Source: Chloroflexota bacterium (lineage in GTDB: Bacteria; Chloroflexota; Anaerolineae; Anaerolineales; Villigracilaceae). From it: a stretch of 38,036 nucleotides of DNA. The DNA is taken from contig JACPVB010000195.1 of NCBI GenBank assembly GCA_016191985.1, positions 1-38,036 of the forward strand, given 5' to 3'. A program made the position numbers and the translations under genes. The notes under the pieces were generated by a model. That model was not told the DNA's origin. It searched no databases and worked only from the letters and a program-made list of their open reading frames with translations. Below, one piece after another: positions 7,776-16,241 of this stretch. Within the stretch, counting starts at the first letter, position 1. Each line of letters begins with the position of its first letter.

Positions 7776-8348
7776 CTATCTTATATTTGGTGAAAAACGC
7801 AGCCGGCGCGCCAGCAGGATGACAATTACAAAAGCCAGGGCCATCACAACCATTCCGGGCACGCCATAATCATCAATGAAGCCGGTGTTGGGCAGGGCCG
7901 TGGTGGTCGGGACAATAGTCAACTGGGCGGCGGCGGCCTGGGTCAATGCCGCGCCGACAGTGGCTGTGGCAGCGGCGGGAGTGCCGTCCAATGAGGCGGT
8001 TCCAGCAGAGGCATCTGGGGTGAGGGTGGCTTTGGCAACATTGACGACCGCCGTCGGCTCGGGTGTGGATGTGGTGGTGGGCAATATCGAAGCCTCGAAG
8101 GTGGCGGTCAACGCATCATTGATAAAGTTATTAGACGCCTGGGCGGTCAGGGTAGCATTTGCGGCTTCGGCTTGAGCAGTGTTACTTCCTCGTAAACCAA
8201 ACAGGTATACCCCCACAAGGCAGGCAATGGAAAGCAGGATGATCCCGCCTAAAATACCGACGGCAACAAGAAAAGTGCGGTTGTTGTTCGACTCTTCGGG
8301 CAGTTGGGCATCGTCAGATTCATCAAAATTGGTTTCATCGAAAGACAT
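7776..8348 (-). CDS. Double-TM, Ala/Thr-rich surface protein with C-terminal LPNTG sorting-like signal
   Basis: A 190-residue protein. An acidic cytosolic N-terminus (1-24) is followed by a TM helix (about 25-52), an Ala/Thr-rich low-complexity stretch (58-150), then LPNTG (152-156), a second hydrophobic helix (163-180) and a basic tail with RRLR. The last part has the layout of a sortase sorting signal. Because an N-terminal TM helix is also present, the protein could simply be a loop anchored at both ends. The start has a good ribosome binding site (aggaga). No sortase gene lies in this window. The function is unknown. Confidence 0.8.
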   Translation of the reverse strand: MSFDETNFDESDDAQLPEESNNNRTFLVAVGILGGIILLSIACLVGVYLFGLRGSNTAQAEAANATLTAQASNNFINDALTATFEASILPTTTSTPEPTAVVNVAKATLTPDASAGTASLDGTPAAATATVGAALTQAAAAQLTIVPTTTALPNTGFIDDYGVPGMVVMALAFVIVILLARRLRFSPNIR

Positions 8349-8486
8349 GTAACACTCTCCTGATTATTTTTCAAAGACCCTGATGGTCTCCTTGCAATCA
8401 AAACTGCGTTTTTGTTGAAGTTTTTTTTTCGCAAATTTTTCCGATGGTTCACTGAAAAATCTTTAGAGGCCGCGATTGCGGGATTA

Positions 8487-9542
8487 TTATCCCACAACTT
8501 CAAGGTTTACGAGAGGCGCAGTGACCGTTTCGTCGTTCTCAAGTTTTACTTCCGCGGCAGGCGCGCGCAGACCGCTCGGCAGAGTGCTCAACCCGGGTTT
8601 GATGGCGATAATCGAACCGATCATTCCCATGAACGGCGGACGCCTCATCCGCACCTGCAAGCCCGGCGCGAAGGTTTCCACTTCCCTCGGCGCGGGCGGG
8701 TTCGATGAAATGGGAAGGGGAATGATCACTTCCGGCTTTGCACCGCTGTACCGGTCGAACATTTCCGCGTTTACCGTCACGTCCCGTTTGGCATTCGTGC
8801 TCAACAATTTAAATGCGGCGGAATTCATCGGCAGGGCGCCGAATCCATCCGTGATCATGATCGGGTAACGCATCTCACGCGCGGTTTGAAGCAGGGATGG
8901 AAAAATGCTGGAAAGGATCAACCCGCGCACAGGCAGGTCGGCAGCGGCTTGCAGGGTCTCCGCATCCTTCACCATGCCTCCCAAAATAATGGAACCGCGC
9001 AGGCTGATATCCAGTTTGGCGGTGGTTAGAACGCCATCCTGTTTTTCAGCGATATTAACCAGCAAACCCGAGTCGATGCGCCCGTTACCCCACACGCCCT
9101 GCACCAACGCGCCCGCTGTTTGGATCACAGCGCCGCGATTTGGCATCACTTCAATGATCGTGCCGGGAATACCGGCCCGTAATTCCATTTTGGTCTCGCC
9201 CACTTCCATCAACACCTGGCCGCCGCCCACAGCCACCACACGTCCTTCGCGCGGGGTGCGAACGGAGCGCGGGAAGAGTCCTTTGCCCACGGCAATCTCA
9301 ACGCTGGCCGCAAGCTGATCGTCCACCTTGCATTTGATCAGTCGGTCGGCGGCATTGGGAGATACGCGCAGGATGCGCGCCACATCCAAAAGAATATGTT
9401 CACGCGCCCATTTTGTTTCGGCAACCACATCGTTCGGGCTGACCTTTTGATTCGGGCGCACGAGCACAGTCCCTGAAACGGGCAAAAGCCGTTCACGCAC
9501 TATGGAAGTAAGTCCGACAATATGATTAACAGGCGCCTGCAT
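8487..9542 (-). CDS. Conserved hypothetical protein of the MutL-like operon, barrel/KOW-like N-terminus
   Basis: A 351-residue soluble protein with no TM helix. The start has glycine/valine-rich beta stretches with G-x-V spacing (LLPVSGTVLVRPNQKV, then REGRVVAVGGGQVLMEVG) that look like barrel-sandwich or KOW-type modules; a segment rich in MPNRGAVIQTAG follows. The C-terminal part has another beta module (IGSIIAIKPGLSTLPSG). It is the last gene of the operon and starts 3 nt after the MutL-like ATPase stop, so the two are very probably translationally coupled. I do not recognise a named family; a scaffold or binding role is only inference. Confidence 0.8.
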   Translation of the reverse strand: MQAPVNHIVGLTSIVRERLLPVSGTVLVRPNQKVSPNDVVAETKWAREHILLDVARILRVSPNAADRLIKCKVDDQLAASVEIAVGKGLFPRSVRTPREGRVVAVGGGQVLMEVGETKMELRAGIPGTIIEVMPNRGAVIQTAGALVQGVWGNGRIDSGLLVNIAEKQDGVLTTAKLDISLRGSIILGGMVKDAETLQAAADLPVRGLILSSIFPSLLQTAREMRYPIMITDGFGALPMNSAAFKLLSTNAKRDVTVNAEMFDRYSGAKPEVIIPLPISSNPPAPREVETFAPGLQVRMRRPPFMGMIGSIIAIKPGLSTLPSGLRAPAAEVKLENDETVTAPLVNLEVVG

Positions 9543-9545
9543 CTT

Positions 9546-11303
9546 CTACTCGCCTCCGAGGGTCCAATTCCATTTTTTGATCAATTCACGCCGCCGCACC
9601 GTATCGGATGGAAGTTCCAACGGGCGGCCACGCCCATCGAAGACCACGCCTAACGCCCCGCCGCTTACTGGGATGGTCCCACTGCGGCCGGGCCCAAAGC
9701 CGACATCCGCTCCGCGCAAGCCCTGGATCGTGAGCTTTCCCGTTTCTCCAATTGCCAATGGCAAAGTTTCAAGCGTGCCATACTTCAAATCCACACGCGC
9801 TTCCGCGCCGTTCTCGTAGTTCAATTTCGCTTTCAGAATCAGCGTGCCGTAACTGGCGGAAACCACCGGTGAAACAATCGTGCCCACGCTAAGGAACGCG
9901 CCGGATTCCAATACCTGCACAGGCAGGATGTTGTTTTGTGAAGCCGCCGCACCCAACAGGGGCAGCAGGTTGTTCTGGTCGAGGATGACCGTGGTCACAC
10001 CCACAGGCTGGATCGAGTCAAGGAGCAGGAGCAGGTTGTGGCCGGGGCGCGAAGCGTCGCTCAACGCGCCGCCTCCAGCGAGGATCGGCTCGAAAAGTGG
10101 AGTCAGGTTTGGTTTGATCGAGGCGATGTTCTGCGGAAAATCACGGCGCGCAGACTGCATCGCAAGGTATAGGGCCTGTCTCGCAACCGCCTGAGACATG
10201 GCCAGGTCTTCGCGGGTGGCTGCAATCGTGGAAGGGTAGAGGGATTTTTGATACAGGTAATCGCGCAGCACGCCATTGGAAATATCAAGCGATGACCAAC
10301 GCAAAATTTCTTCAAGTGTTGTGTAATTGAGCAGGCCTGGCAGGTTTTCGCCCAAACCAAATTGCGGCGAAACCTTCAGCGTGGATTTGCCGTTGAAGCC
10401 CGCGGCAATGACCGCCGCAGATGCGCCAAGGTCCACACTTAAGATTCCTTTTTTGGAACCGTATACTTTTGCGAGGAAGCGCACCATACGCCCGGTGGCA
10501 TACGCGGTGGGAAGCATGTGCCCGCCCGACCATAAGTCCAAAAGATCCACGCCTTTGATCTGCCGCTTGCGGATGTTGATGAACATGCGCGCAAGTTCAC
10601 GTTCCGCAGGATCGATATCTTCGGTTTCAAGGGATGGCCGCACATTGGGGCTGAAATGCAGGGAAGTGGCAAGCTCGCCTACCAGGGTCTTGACCTCCGC
10701 GCCCATCTTTTCGTTGCCCGCAAACAACACGGCGGGGCGTTTTTCCTGGGGCAGAAGAAAGCTGGCGAGACCGATGGGTTCAAGTAATTTTTGAATGGAA
10801 AGCGATGCGCCGCCGTCGGTGCCGCCGGTGATCAGAACGAGATCGGGCCGCAGGCGCAGGATGCTGTCTATTTGCTGGTCGGGCCTGCGCTGGTCGTTCA
10901 AGCCGATGGTATCCACAATGCGGGTATAGGTGGATTCCGTCAACCTGCGGGCGCTTTCCAGCGAGACGTCCTTGAGCAGGCCGACAACGACCGTCTTGAC
11001 AACCGGTCCTGCAGACAGGGTGACGACCAGCGCATCCACACCGGTCCCATTGGACTGGCTCGGCGTAATCAATCCGCGTGAAGCATCCAGCAGATTTTTC
11101 CCCAATATCTTTTGCAAACTCATGATGGCGTTGCGCGCGCCTTCCGCCACATCCTTGAAAGGAGCTTCCGCTGTGGTAGGCGCAGTACCGGATGCCACAA
11201 AGCGATATTCGCCTTCGATGACATCAAAAAGGACAGCGCGTGTATTCGCCGCGCCGACATCGATTGCGAGCAGGGAGTTACCGTCAACCAGTGAGGATGG
11301 CAT
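9546..11303 (-). CDS. MutL-like ATPase (glutamate mutase L/GlmL family, actin fold)
   Basis: A 585-residue protein. The phosphate-1 loop LLAIDVGAANTRAVLFD (11-27) and the phosphate-2 loop VDLGASAAVIA (290-300), plus a Gly-rich LITGGTDGGAS segment (158-167), mark the actin/Hsp70/hexokinase ATPase fold, and overall it resembles MutL proteins first seen beside glutamate mutase and thought to reactivate it. No glutamate mutase S or E subunit, or other B12 enzyme, is present here. Instead it sits in a run of membrane and zinc-ribbon genes, so it may drive or gate a membrane complex as other actin-like ATPases (FtsA, PilM) do. That role is inference. Confidence 0.88.
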   Translation of the reverse strand: MPSSLVDGNSLLAIDVGAANTRAVLFDVIEGEYRFVASGTAPTTAEAPFKDVAEGARNAIMSLQKILGKNLLDASRGLITPSQSNGTGVDALVVTLSAGPVVKTVVVGLLKDVSLESARRLTESTYTRIVDTIGLNDQRRPDQQIDSILRLRPDLVLITGGTDGGASLSIQKLLEPIGLASFLLPQEKRPAVLFAGNEKMGAEVKTLVGELATSLHFSPNVRPSLETEDIDPAERELARMFINIRKRQIKGVDLLDLWSGGHMLPTAYATGRMVRFLAKVYGSKKGILSVDLGASAAVIAAGFNGKSTLKVSPQFGLGENLPGLLNYTTLEEILRWSSLDISNGVLRDYLYQKSLYPSTIAATREDLAMSQAVARQALYLAMQSARRDFPQNIASIKPNLTPLFEPILAGGGALSDASRPGHNLLLLLDSIQPVGVTTVILDQNNLLPLLGAAASQNNILPVQVLESGAFLSVGTIVSPVVSASYGTLILKAKLNYENGAEARVDLKYGTLETLPLAIGETGKLTIQGLRGADVGFGPGRSGTIPVSGGALGVVFDGRGRPLELPSDTVRRRELIKKWNWTLGGE

Positions 11304-11308
11304 GATTG

Positions 11309-11998
11309 CTAAAAATTCCCGAAGAGTTTAAAGAAGTTGATGAGGGATGAAATGCGTTCGATCAATGCGGTGAGCGCGGCGGCGTACACGCCCGCAAAGA
11401 TCGCACCCAGCGTAATGCCGATAAAGATACGTCCCACCCAGGCAATAATTTCGATCACCTTCGGACGGCGCATGGAACCGTCCGCTTTGGGGCTTGCGCC
11501 GAAGTGGAAATAAACCAGCGAGAAGATCGTCCCAGCGAGGACAATCGACCCGTTGCCTATCGCCTCCATGAAGCCGATGTTGCGTGACGCGGCAGCGTTC
11601 AGGTCGAAGAAATTAATGGTCGCTTCCACCTGGGGGATAAGCGTGCCGATGACCGCTCCAGCCAGGATCACCGCTGCGCCTGCGCCGACCAAAAAGGCCA
11701 TCGTCATGCGCGCAACGCCAGACAGGCGTGACGAGGCTTTCATGAAAATAAACAGCACACCGAGCAATGGGACGGCTGCAAATATCTTTTCGTTAAGCGA
11801 ACCGAACCAGAGTGGGTACCCCAAACGTGGGATGAGCACCTGCCAAACCGCAATTGCGGCCACATATCCCGCAGACACCCCAACGAAAAGGTAAACCGCA
11901 ATTCGGAAGAGGGGGTTATCCCCTATCAGGTAACTGAAGATAAGGATGGTAAATATAAAGCTGATAACGCCGATGATCAGGTCGGGAGAAAAGGTCAT
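11309..11998 (-). CDS. Polytopic membrane protein of the MutL-like operon
   Basis: A 229-residue protein with about six hydrophobic helices, starting with LIIGVISFIFTILIFSYLIG and ending with an amphipathic tail. No catalytic motif is visible. A strong ribosome binding site (gggaggc) lies just before the ATG, inside the end of the upstream zinc-ribbon gene, and only 5 nt separate its stop from the MutL-like start. I do not recognise the family. Its fixed position between the zinc-ribbon protein and the ATPase suggests it is a membrane part of the same assembly. Confidence 0.8.
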   Translation of the reverse strand: MTFSPDLIIGVISFIFTILIFSYLIGDNPLFRIAVYLFVGVSAGYVAAIAVWQVLIPRLGYPLWFGSLNEKIFAAVPLLGVLFIFMKASSRLSGVARMTMAFLVGAGAAVILAGAVIGTLIPQVEATINFFDLNAAASRNIGFMEAIGNGSIVLAGTIFSLVYFHFGASPKADGSMRRPKVIEIIAWVGRIFIGITLGAIFAGVYAAALTALIERISSLINFFKLFGNF

Positions 11999-11999
11999 T

Positions 12000-14567
12000 C
12001 TATTTTGCCTCCCTTGCTGAGGCGCGGTCTCGCAGGCCCAGGGCTAAATTCCATAAACCACCGCCCAACACCAACGACATGGCAAGCAACATGCCGAGGC
12101 TGTAGGCATCCCAATAATTTCGCGCAGTGCCGGGACGCCCGGCGTTGTTCTGCTCGAACACTGCCCCGCCATATAAACCCGCCACCATGCCGCTGACCTG
12201 CTGCGAGTCGTAATATGGCTGGATCATGGGCGCGGCTTGTGCGCTGGTAATCACCACAAATGGAATATTGCCGCGCGCCGACTCAGTCTGTTCGATCCAC
12301 ACGCGGGCAGATTCAGCGTTATCTGTAATCAAAACCAAAGCCGCAAATTGCGAAAGCGAAGATACGCCCTCCAGCGAAGCAGAAGCCCAGGCCGGTTGCA
12401 GGGACATATCCAGCGGGCTGATGATATGCGGGTTTTGCGCAAAAGCATGAATGCCCAACTGTCCGCCGGGCAGGTAGCCCAGATTCAGGTAGGAGAATCC
12501 GCTATTTTTGTAATGCTCAGCCAAAGGTCCAGAAACGAAGCGCTCTGCCAGAATTGCACCTGTTTCGTTGGTGGAAATAAAAGTCAAACGTGGATGGCTA
12601 TAAAAGATCATTTGGTCAAAGAACGGAGCGGCGGCGGCTTCTATTTCACCAACGCGGGAGGCTTCGTAATCGACAGCCACCAGCACCGCCCCATCCGCCG
12701 GTATGGCGCGAGCCACATCCACGGCACCGCCGACTTCACGCGGAACACCCACAGGCATGGAAAAGATCGGTGCAGGCAGCAGCAAAGCAGCGATGACGAC
12801 CACAAAAACCATAAAGAAAAGGAACCAGCGTAAACCGCGCGAACCCCTCAGCGTGGAAAAGGAAGCGATTGGAACAGGGGCAGTTTCAGCCGCGAGGATT
12901 TGCTCCAGTAATTCGGCATGAGCCAATTGCTCGTCACTGGTTTGCAATCGGATCGAATAAGGCTTGGGCTTGCTGGTGGGTGAATAGCCCGGCACCGCCG
13001 GCAGCACGCCTTGCAAACCCGCCAGCGCCCCGCGAGACTCCAGGGTTTGGTCGCTGCTGACAAATGACGATGATAATGAGGGCAACGGCTCGTCCACCGG
13101 GCGCATGGCCTGCACCCACGATGGCAATTCGCCCGGAGCGATCGCATCGGTATTTGTGATCGGCGTCGGGCTGGAGGATGCGGGCAGATCCATTGCATTC
13201 GAAAGCCAGTCCGGCATTTCCGTGAACAGCTCATCCGTGGTCTCGCCTTTCGCTTCTTCTACAAAAGCTGGCGGTACCTCAAACGGCGTCTCTTTTTCAG
13301 GCGCGGGCGTCTCTGCGGTTGTGAAAGTGTTGAGCCAATCCGGCGAATCAAACGAAGCATCAGCCGGTTCAGCTTCAGCCGCTGTTTTTTCCTCGGGCTG
13401 TTCAAAAATGGATGCCTGCGGCGCGGCGGCTTTCAACCAATCAGGCAAGCCGGCAAGCGCATCCTCGTCTTTTGCGGGTAAATTTTCTTCTTCCTGCGCG
13501 GCTGGCAAAGGAATCGTCTCTTCATTGCCAGACAACCAGGCAGGCAGTTCGCCAGTACCTGAATCTTCGGCTTCCTTTTTCAACCATTTCGGAGTCGTAT
13601 CTTGAAGTGGCTTGGCGGCGCTTTCACCCTGATCGTTCAACCAGGCGGGCAATTCATCTTTGGAGGAAGGATCAAACGCCTCCACCTCACTCGAAGCTGG
13701 TCCTGTAAAAGCGGCAGAGTCGGTGCTTTGGTTTTTATCTTCCATACCTCGCAGCCAGTCCGGGGTGTCTTTGAGTTCATCCGCAGGTGAGTCCGCCGCT
13801 ATTTGGCGCAACCAATCCGGTGATTCGGATGCCTCCGGTGGGAACGCATTCGATGAACTATCGAAGGACGGGGGCTGTGCTTTTTTGGCATCATCTTCCG
13901 CAGCCATGCGGCGCAGCCAATCTGGCGTATCGTCGGCGGCGGATGTGGAAAAAATATCGTCAACCGCGGGCGTTTCGGCAGCCTTTTCCGTAGGCTTGGA
14001 ATCATCCGCATCACGGAACCATTCGGTCAGTTCATCTTTTTCATCGGCTTGTGATCCGGTTGGAGTCAAACTTGCCAGCCAAGAGGGAGTCTCCGCGTCA
14101 CCCGCAGTTTCCTCCTGGGCAAAGTCGGCCTTATCTCCTAATTCAACCCAGCGCACCTCGGATGATTCTGATGTGGATTTTTTGGGTTTGGGCGCCGCGC
14201 CAGTGATACTGGCCAGCCAGTCCGGCGTTTCATCTTCATCGCCATCGGCAGCCTGGGACCGCAAACCAGCCAAAAGGTCTTCTGTGTGAGATGCAGGCTG
14301 GGTCTGCCCGGGTTTTTGTGAGGCCTGTTGCCCTTCCTGTTGTTCGGTATTTCGCGCCGAGTCGCGCGCATCCCTTAGCCATTGCGGCAGGATCGGCTCG
14401 AGTTCAGCGGTATTTTTTTTGGTTGGAATCTGGCCGGGTTTAATGGGCGCATCCACACCCTTGAGAGGCCCGCTGCCCGGTTGCAGGCGAGACTGGCAAT
14501 GCTGGCAAAATTCCTGGTTCGCCGGATTGCTTTCACCGCAAACGGGGCATTTGATAATCTCCGCCAT
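12000..14567 (-). CDS. Zinc-ribbon protein with about 14 PDWL-type repeats and a membrane-anchored C-terminal domain
   Basis: An 855-residue protein. An N-terminal zinc ribbon has Cys7, Cys10, Cys21 and Cys24. Residues 60-520 form an acidic, probably disordered region with about 14 copies of a short motif of the type (D/E)xPDWLxx(M/L), variants PSWL, PAWL and TEWF included, spaced by about 20-40 residues. A TM helix at about 581-603 leads to a roughly 220-residue domain outside the membrane (the VARAIPADGAVLVAVDYEAS start is typical), and a second TM helix (about 824-843) and a basic tail end the protein. The tandem Trp-Leu motifs look like repeated docking sites for a partner. The 1-nt TAATG junction with the upstream gene shows coupling. 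Confidence 0.82.
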   Translation of the reverse strand: MAEIIKCPVCGESNPANQEFCQHCQSRLQPGSGPLKGVDAPIKPGQIPTKKNTAELEPILPQWLRDARDSARNTEQQEGQQASQKPGQTQPASHTEDLLAGLRSQAADGDEDETPDWLASITGAAPKPKKSTSESSEVRWVELGDKADFAQEETAGDAETPSWLASLTPTGSQADEKDELTEWFRDADDSKPTEKAAETPAVDDIFSTSAADDTPDWLRRMAAEDDAKKAQPPSFDSSSNAFPPEASESPDWLRQIAADSPADELKDTPDWLRGMEDKNQSTDSAAFTGPASSEVEAFDPSSKDELPAWLNDQGESAAKPLQDTTPKWLKKEAEDSGTGELPAWLSGNEETIPLPAAQEEENLPAKDEDALAGLPDWLKAAAPQASIFEQPEEKTAAEAEPADASFDSPDWLNTFTTAETPAPEKETPFEVPPAFVEEAKGETTDELFTEMPDWLSNAMDLPASSSPTPITNTDAIAPGELPSWVQAMRPVDEPLPSLSSSFVSSDQTLESRGALAGLQGVLPAVPGYSPTSKPKPYSIRLQTSDEQLAHAELLEQILAAETAPVPIASFSTLRGSRGLRWFLFFMVFVVVIAALLLPAPIFSMPVGVPREVGGAVDVARAIPADGAVLVAVDYEASRVGEIEAAAAPFFDQMIFYSHPRLTFISTNETGAILAERFVSGPLAEHYKNSGFSYLNLGYLPGGQLGIHAFAQNPHIISPLDMSLQPAWASASLEGVSSLSQFAALVLITDNAESARVWIEQTESARGNIPFVVITSAQAAPMIQPYYDSQQVSGMVAGLYGGAVFEQNNAGRPGTARNYWDAYSLGMLLAMSLVLGGGLWNLALGLRDRASAREAK

Positions 14568-15178
14568 TATTGCCCCCCGTACGGACGGTCTACGCCGAAC
14601 AGTACACGTATGCCGGTGGTCAATGTGCCAAGCGCCACGCCGATCAAAATTCCGCGCGCGCCACCGAGGGCGAGGATCTGGCTAACCCAGGGACGGATCA
14701 ACGTGCCGATCAAAGGAATATCACCGGACCGCATCGTAGCAGAACCAAGGAAAAGCAGGGCTGCTGTCACCAAAAAGACGATGCCCATCATGTCTGTGCG
14801 ACGGCGCAGGAGGCGGATGGCCGCATACAGCAGGGAGATGGTCAGCACACCCATCAACGCGGCTTCGGCCGGGATGATGATGCCGCTCAACACAATTTGC
14901 ATTGCAGAATGCTGGGGGCGTAGGAGAATGCCGATAGTAAACGTGGCAACCAACCCGATGACAAGAAGCGCGCTGTAGGTGCTCCCTTTTTCACCACGGC
15001 GAATTTTATCTGTATGGACTGAAATCAAATTAAATATCCCCACCAGTGCGGCAGCCCCCGCAAGGATGATGGCCCAATTCAACAAAAGGGTTTGCACATC
15101 CGCCAGGGCCGGGAAGAAATAACCGCCTAATATCAAAACGCCAGTTGTAATGGCAATGAACGCAGTAATGACTCGCAT
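14567..15178 (-). CDS. Polytopic membrane protein of the MutL-like operon
   Basis: A 203-residue protein with about six hydrophobic helices and short basic loops (RRRTD, HTDKIRRGEKG). No known catalytic motif is seen. Its stop and the start of the zinc-ribbon gene share one base (TAATG), as do its start and the stop of the gene before it, so it is embedded in a coupled run. Its overall size and layout resemble those of the other polytopic membrane protein of this operon (11309-11998), though I cannot show that they are paralogs. Confidence 0.78.
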   Translation of the reverse strand: MRVITAFIAITTGVLILGGYFFPALADVQTLLLNWAIILAGAAALVGIFNLISVHTDKIRRGEKGSTYSALLVIGLVATFTIGILLRPQHSAMQIVLSGIIIPAEAALMGVLTISLLYAAIRLLRRRTDMMGIVFLVTAALLFLGSATMRSGDIPLIGTLIRPWVSQILALGGARGILIGVALGTLTTGIRVLFGVDRPYGGQ

Positions 15179-15909
15179 TAGATGACCCCGAAAAATTTCG
15201 CCGCCGCGCCGACTAGGAGGGCGAGGATAATCAGCCAGCGCAAAATATCCTGTACAGTCAGGCTGGCGATGTGTGTTGCACCCGCGCCGAGATAGGCGCC
15301 AGCGGCAAACAATTCCTCACCGATCAATGCATCCTGAGTGTTTGCAAAAAGAACAGCCTGCCCGCTAAGGTTATCGCTTGCGCCAATCATGGTTACGCTT
15401 TCACGGTCTGAGGCATCGGCAAGCAGGGCCGCTTCAGGACCAAAATGCCCGAGCATGACGTTCGTGGAAACTTTCTCGTTTTGCGCAATGTGCATTGCAC
15501 CGGCCGCAAACCCAAAGGGACTTAACCCGGTAATGCGGCCTGCAGTTGGGACATACAATTCACTTACGCCGGCAGCTTGATACCCAGCCTGCAAGGTATC
15601 CTGTGTAAGCAGGCCAAGCACAGGGTCACCGGAAGAGGCAACTACGGGCATGTCACTGACGGATGTTTTTTCCGCAATGATCCGCAGGGTTGCCAACCCA
15701 GCCAGCGCCGAGCCTCCGCGCGCATCCAGCAGGCTCCCGCGCCCAAGTGAAATATGCAGGCGGGTGCCGTCTTCCACACTTAGTCCTAACATGCGGTATA
15801 GGCGGGTTAGGGCGGGGATGTCACGCAGCCTGGCGGGGGAATTTCTTTTCCATAAAGTAATCCCCAGCAAAAGTGCGGCGGTAAAGACAATCACCAACAA
15901 GGCGGTCAT
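15178..15909 (-). CDS. DUF6754-like membrane-anchored protein
   Basis: A 243-residue protein with one TM helix at each end (about 2-15 and 222-240) and a soluble, Ala/Gly-rich alpha-beta core that contains LHISLGRGSLLDARGGSALAG and GHFGPEAALLADASDRE. The resemblance to the uncharacterised DUF6754 family is from memory and should be checked by profile search. It overlaps the upstream 81-residue gene by 4 nt (ATGA) and the downstream membrane gene by 1 nt, so it is coupled on both sides. Confidence 0.75.
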   Translation of the reverse strand: MTALLVIVFTAALLLGITLWKRNSPARLRDIPALTRLYRMLGLSVEDGTRLHISLGRGSLLDARGGSALAGLATLRIIAEKTSVSDMPVVASSGDPVLGLLTQDTLQAGYQAAGVSELYVPTAGRITGLSPFGFAAGAMHIAQNEKVSTNVMLGHFGPEAALLADASDRESVTMIGASDNLSGQAVLFANTQDALIGEELFAAGAYLGAGATHIASLTVQDILRWLIILALLVGAAAKFFGVI

Positions 15910-16151
15910 TGGCCTGCTCCCTCGTGCTCCAGGAAGAATGCAAATGCACGCGCTTCTGTTTCCTCTTCAAGTGTTTCCGCAAGCGCGATCAATTGATCGC
16001 TTTTTACAAAACCGCCGCTAAAATAAATCGCCTGCGCTCCAAGCAAGGCAAGAGGACTTCCTGCTTCAAGGAACGAGGCGACCAGATTGTGAAGTTGATA
16101 TCGGCGCAAGGACTCAGCCCAGCGCGGCCAAAATTCGCGCGGTGACTTCAT
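15906..16151 (-). CDS. Small soluble protein, first gene of the MutL-like operon
   Basis: An 81-residue protein with a mostly helical, Leu/Ala-rich sequence (LVASFLEAGSPLALLGAQAIYF is the most hydrophobic stretch; ALAETLEEETEARAFAFFLEHEG is amphipathic). No family is recognised. There is no Shine-Dalgarno sequence, and an extended -10 element places the transcription start only about 4-5 nt before the ATG. Its 3' end overlaps the DUF6754-like gene by 4 nt. Confidence 0.7.
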   Translation of the reverse strand: MKSPREFWPRWAESLRRYQLHNLVASFLEAGSPLALLGAQAIYFSGGFVKSDQLIALAETLEEETEARAFAFFLEHEGAGQ

Positions 16152-16161
16152 AGTTAATGCG

Positions 16162-16170
16162 AGTATAGCA
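16162..16170 (-). promoter_or_regulatory. Extended -10 promoter of the MutL-like operon
   Basis: The minus strand reads TGC TATACT (extended -10, 16170-16162), 10 nt before the ATG at 16151. A start about 6-7 nt after the -10 gives a leader of only 4-5 nt. No -35 box of note is seen. Confidence 0.5.
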
Positions 16171-16241
16171 TAATTTCATGGCCGACCCGCATGGCCTTTA
16201 TGGGAGAAAGATTACAGTTATATAAAATTTTAAACCATCAA

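Noticed and set aside
9546..11303. Call as a glutamate mutase reactivation factor in a B12 pathway
   Set aside because: No mutase S/E subunit or other B12-dependent enzyme is present in the window; only family resemblance supports it.
13660..14289. Long plus-strand frame (about 209 residues) opposite the PDWL-repeat gene
   Set aside because: Its Ser/Gly composition is a mirror of the repeated coding strand, it has no ribosome binding site and it is fully covered by a better gene.
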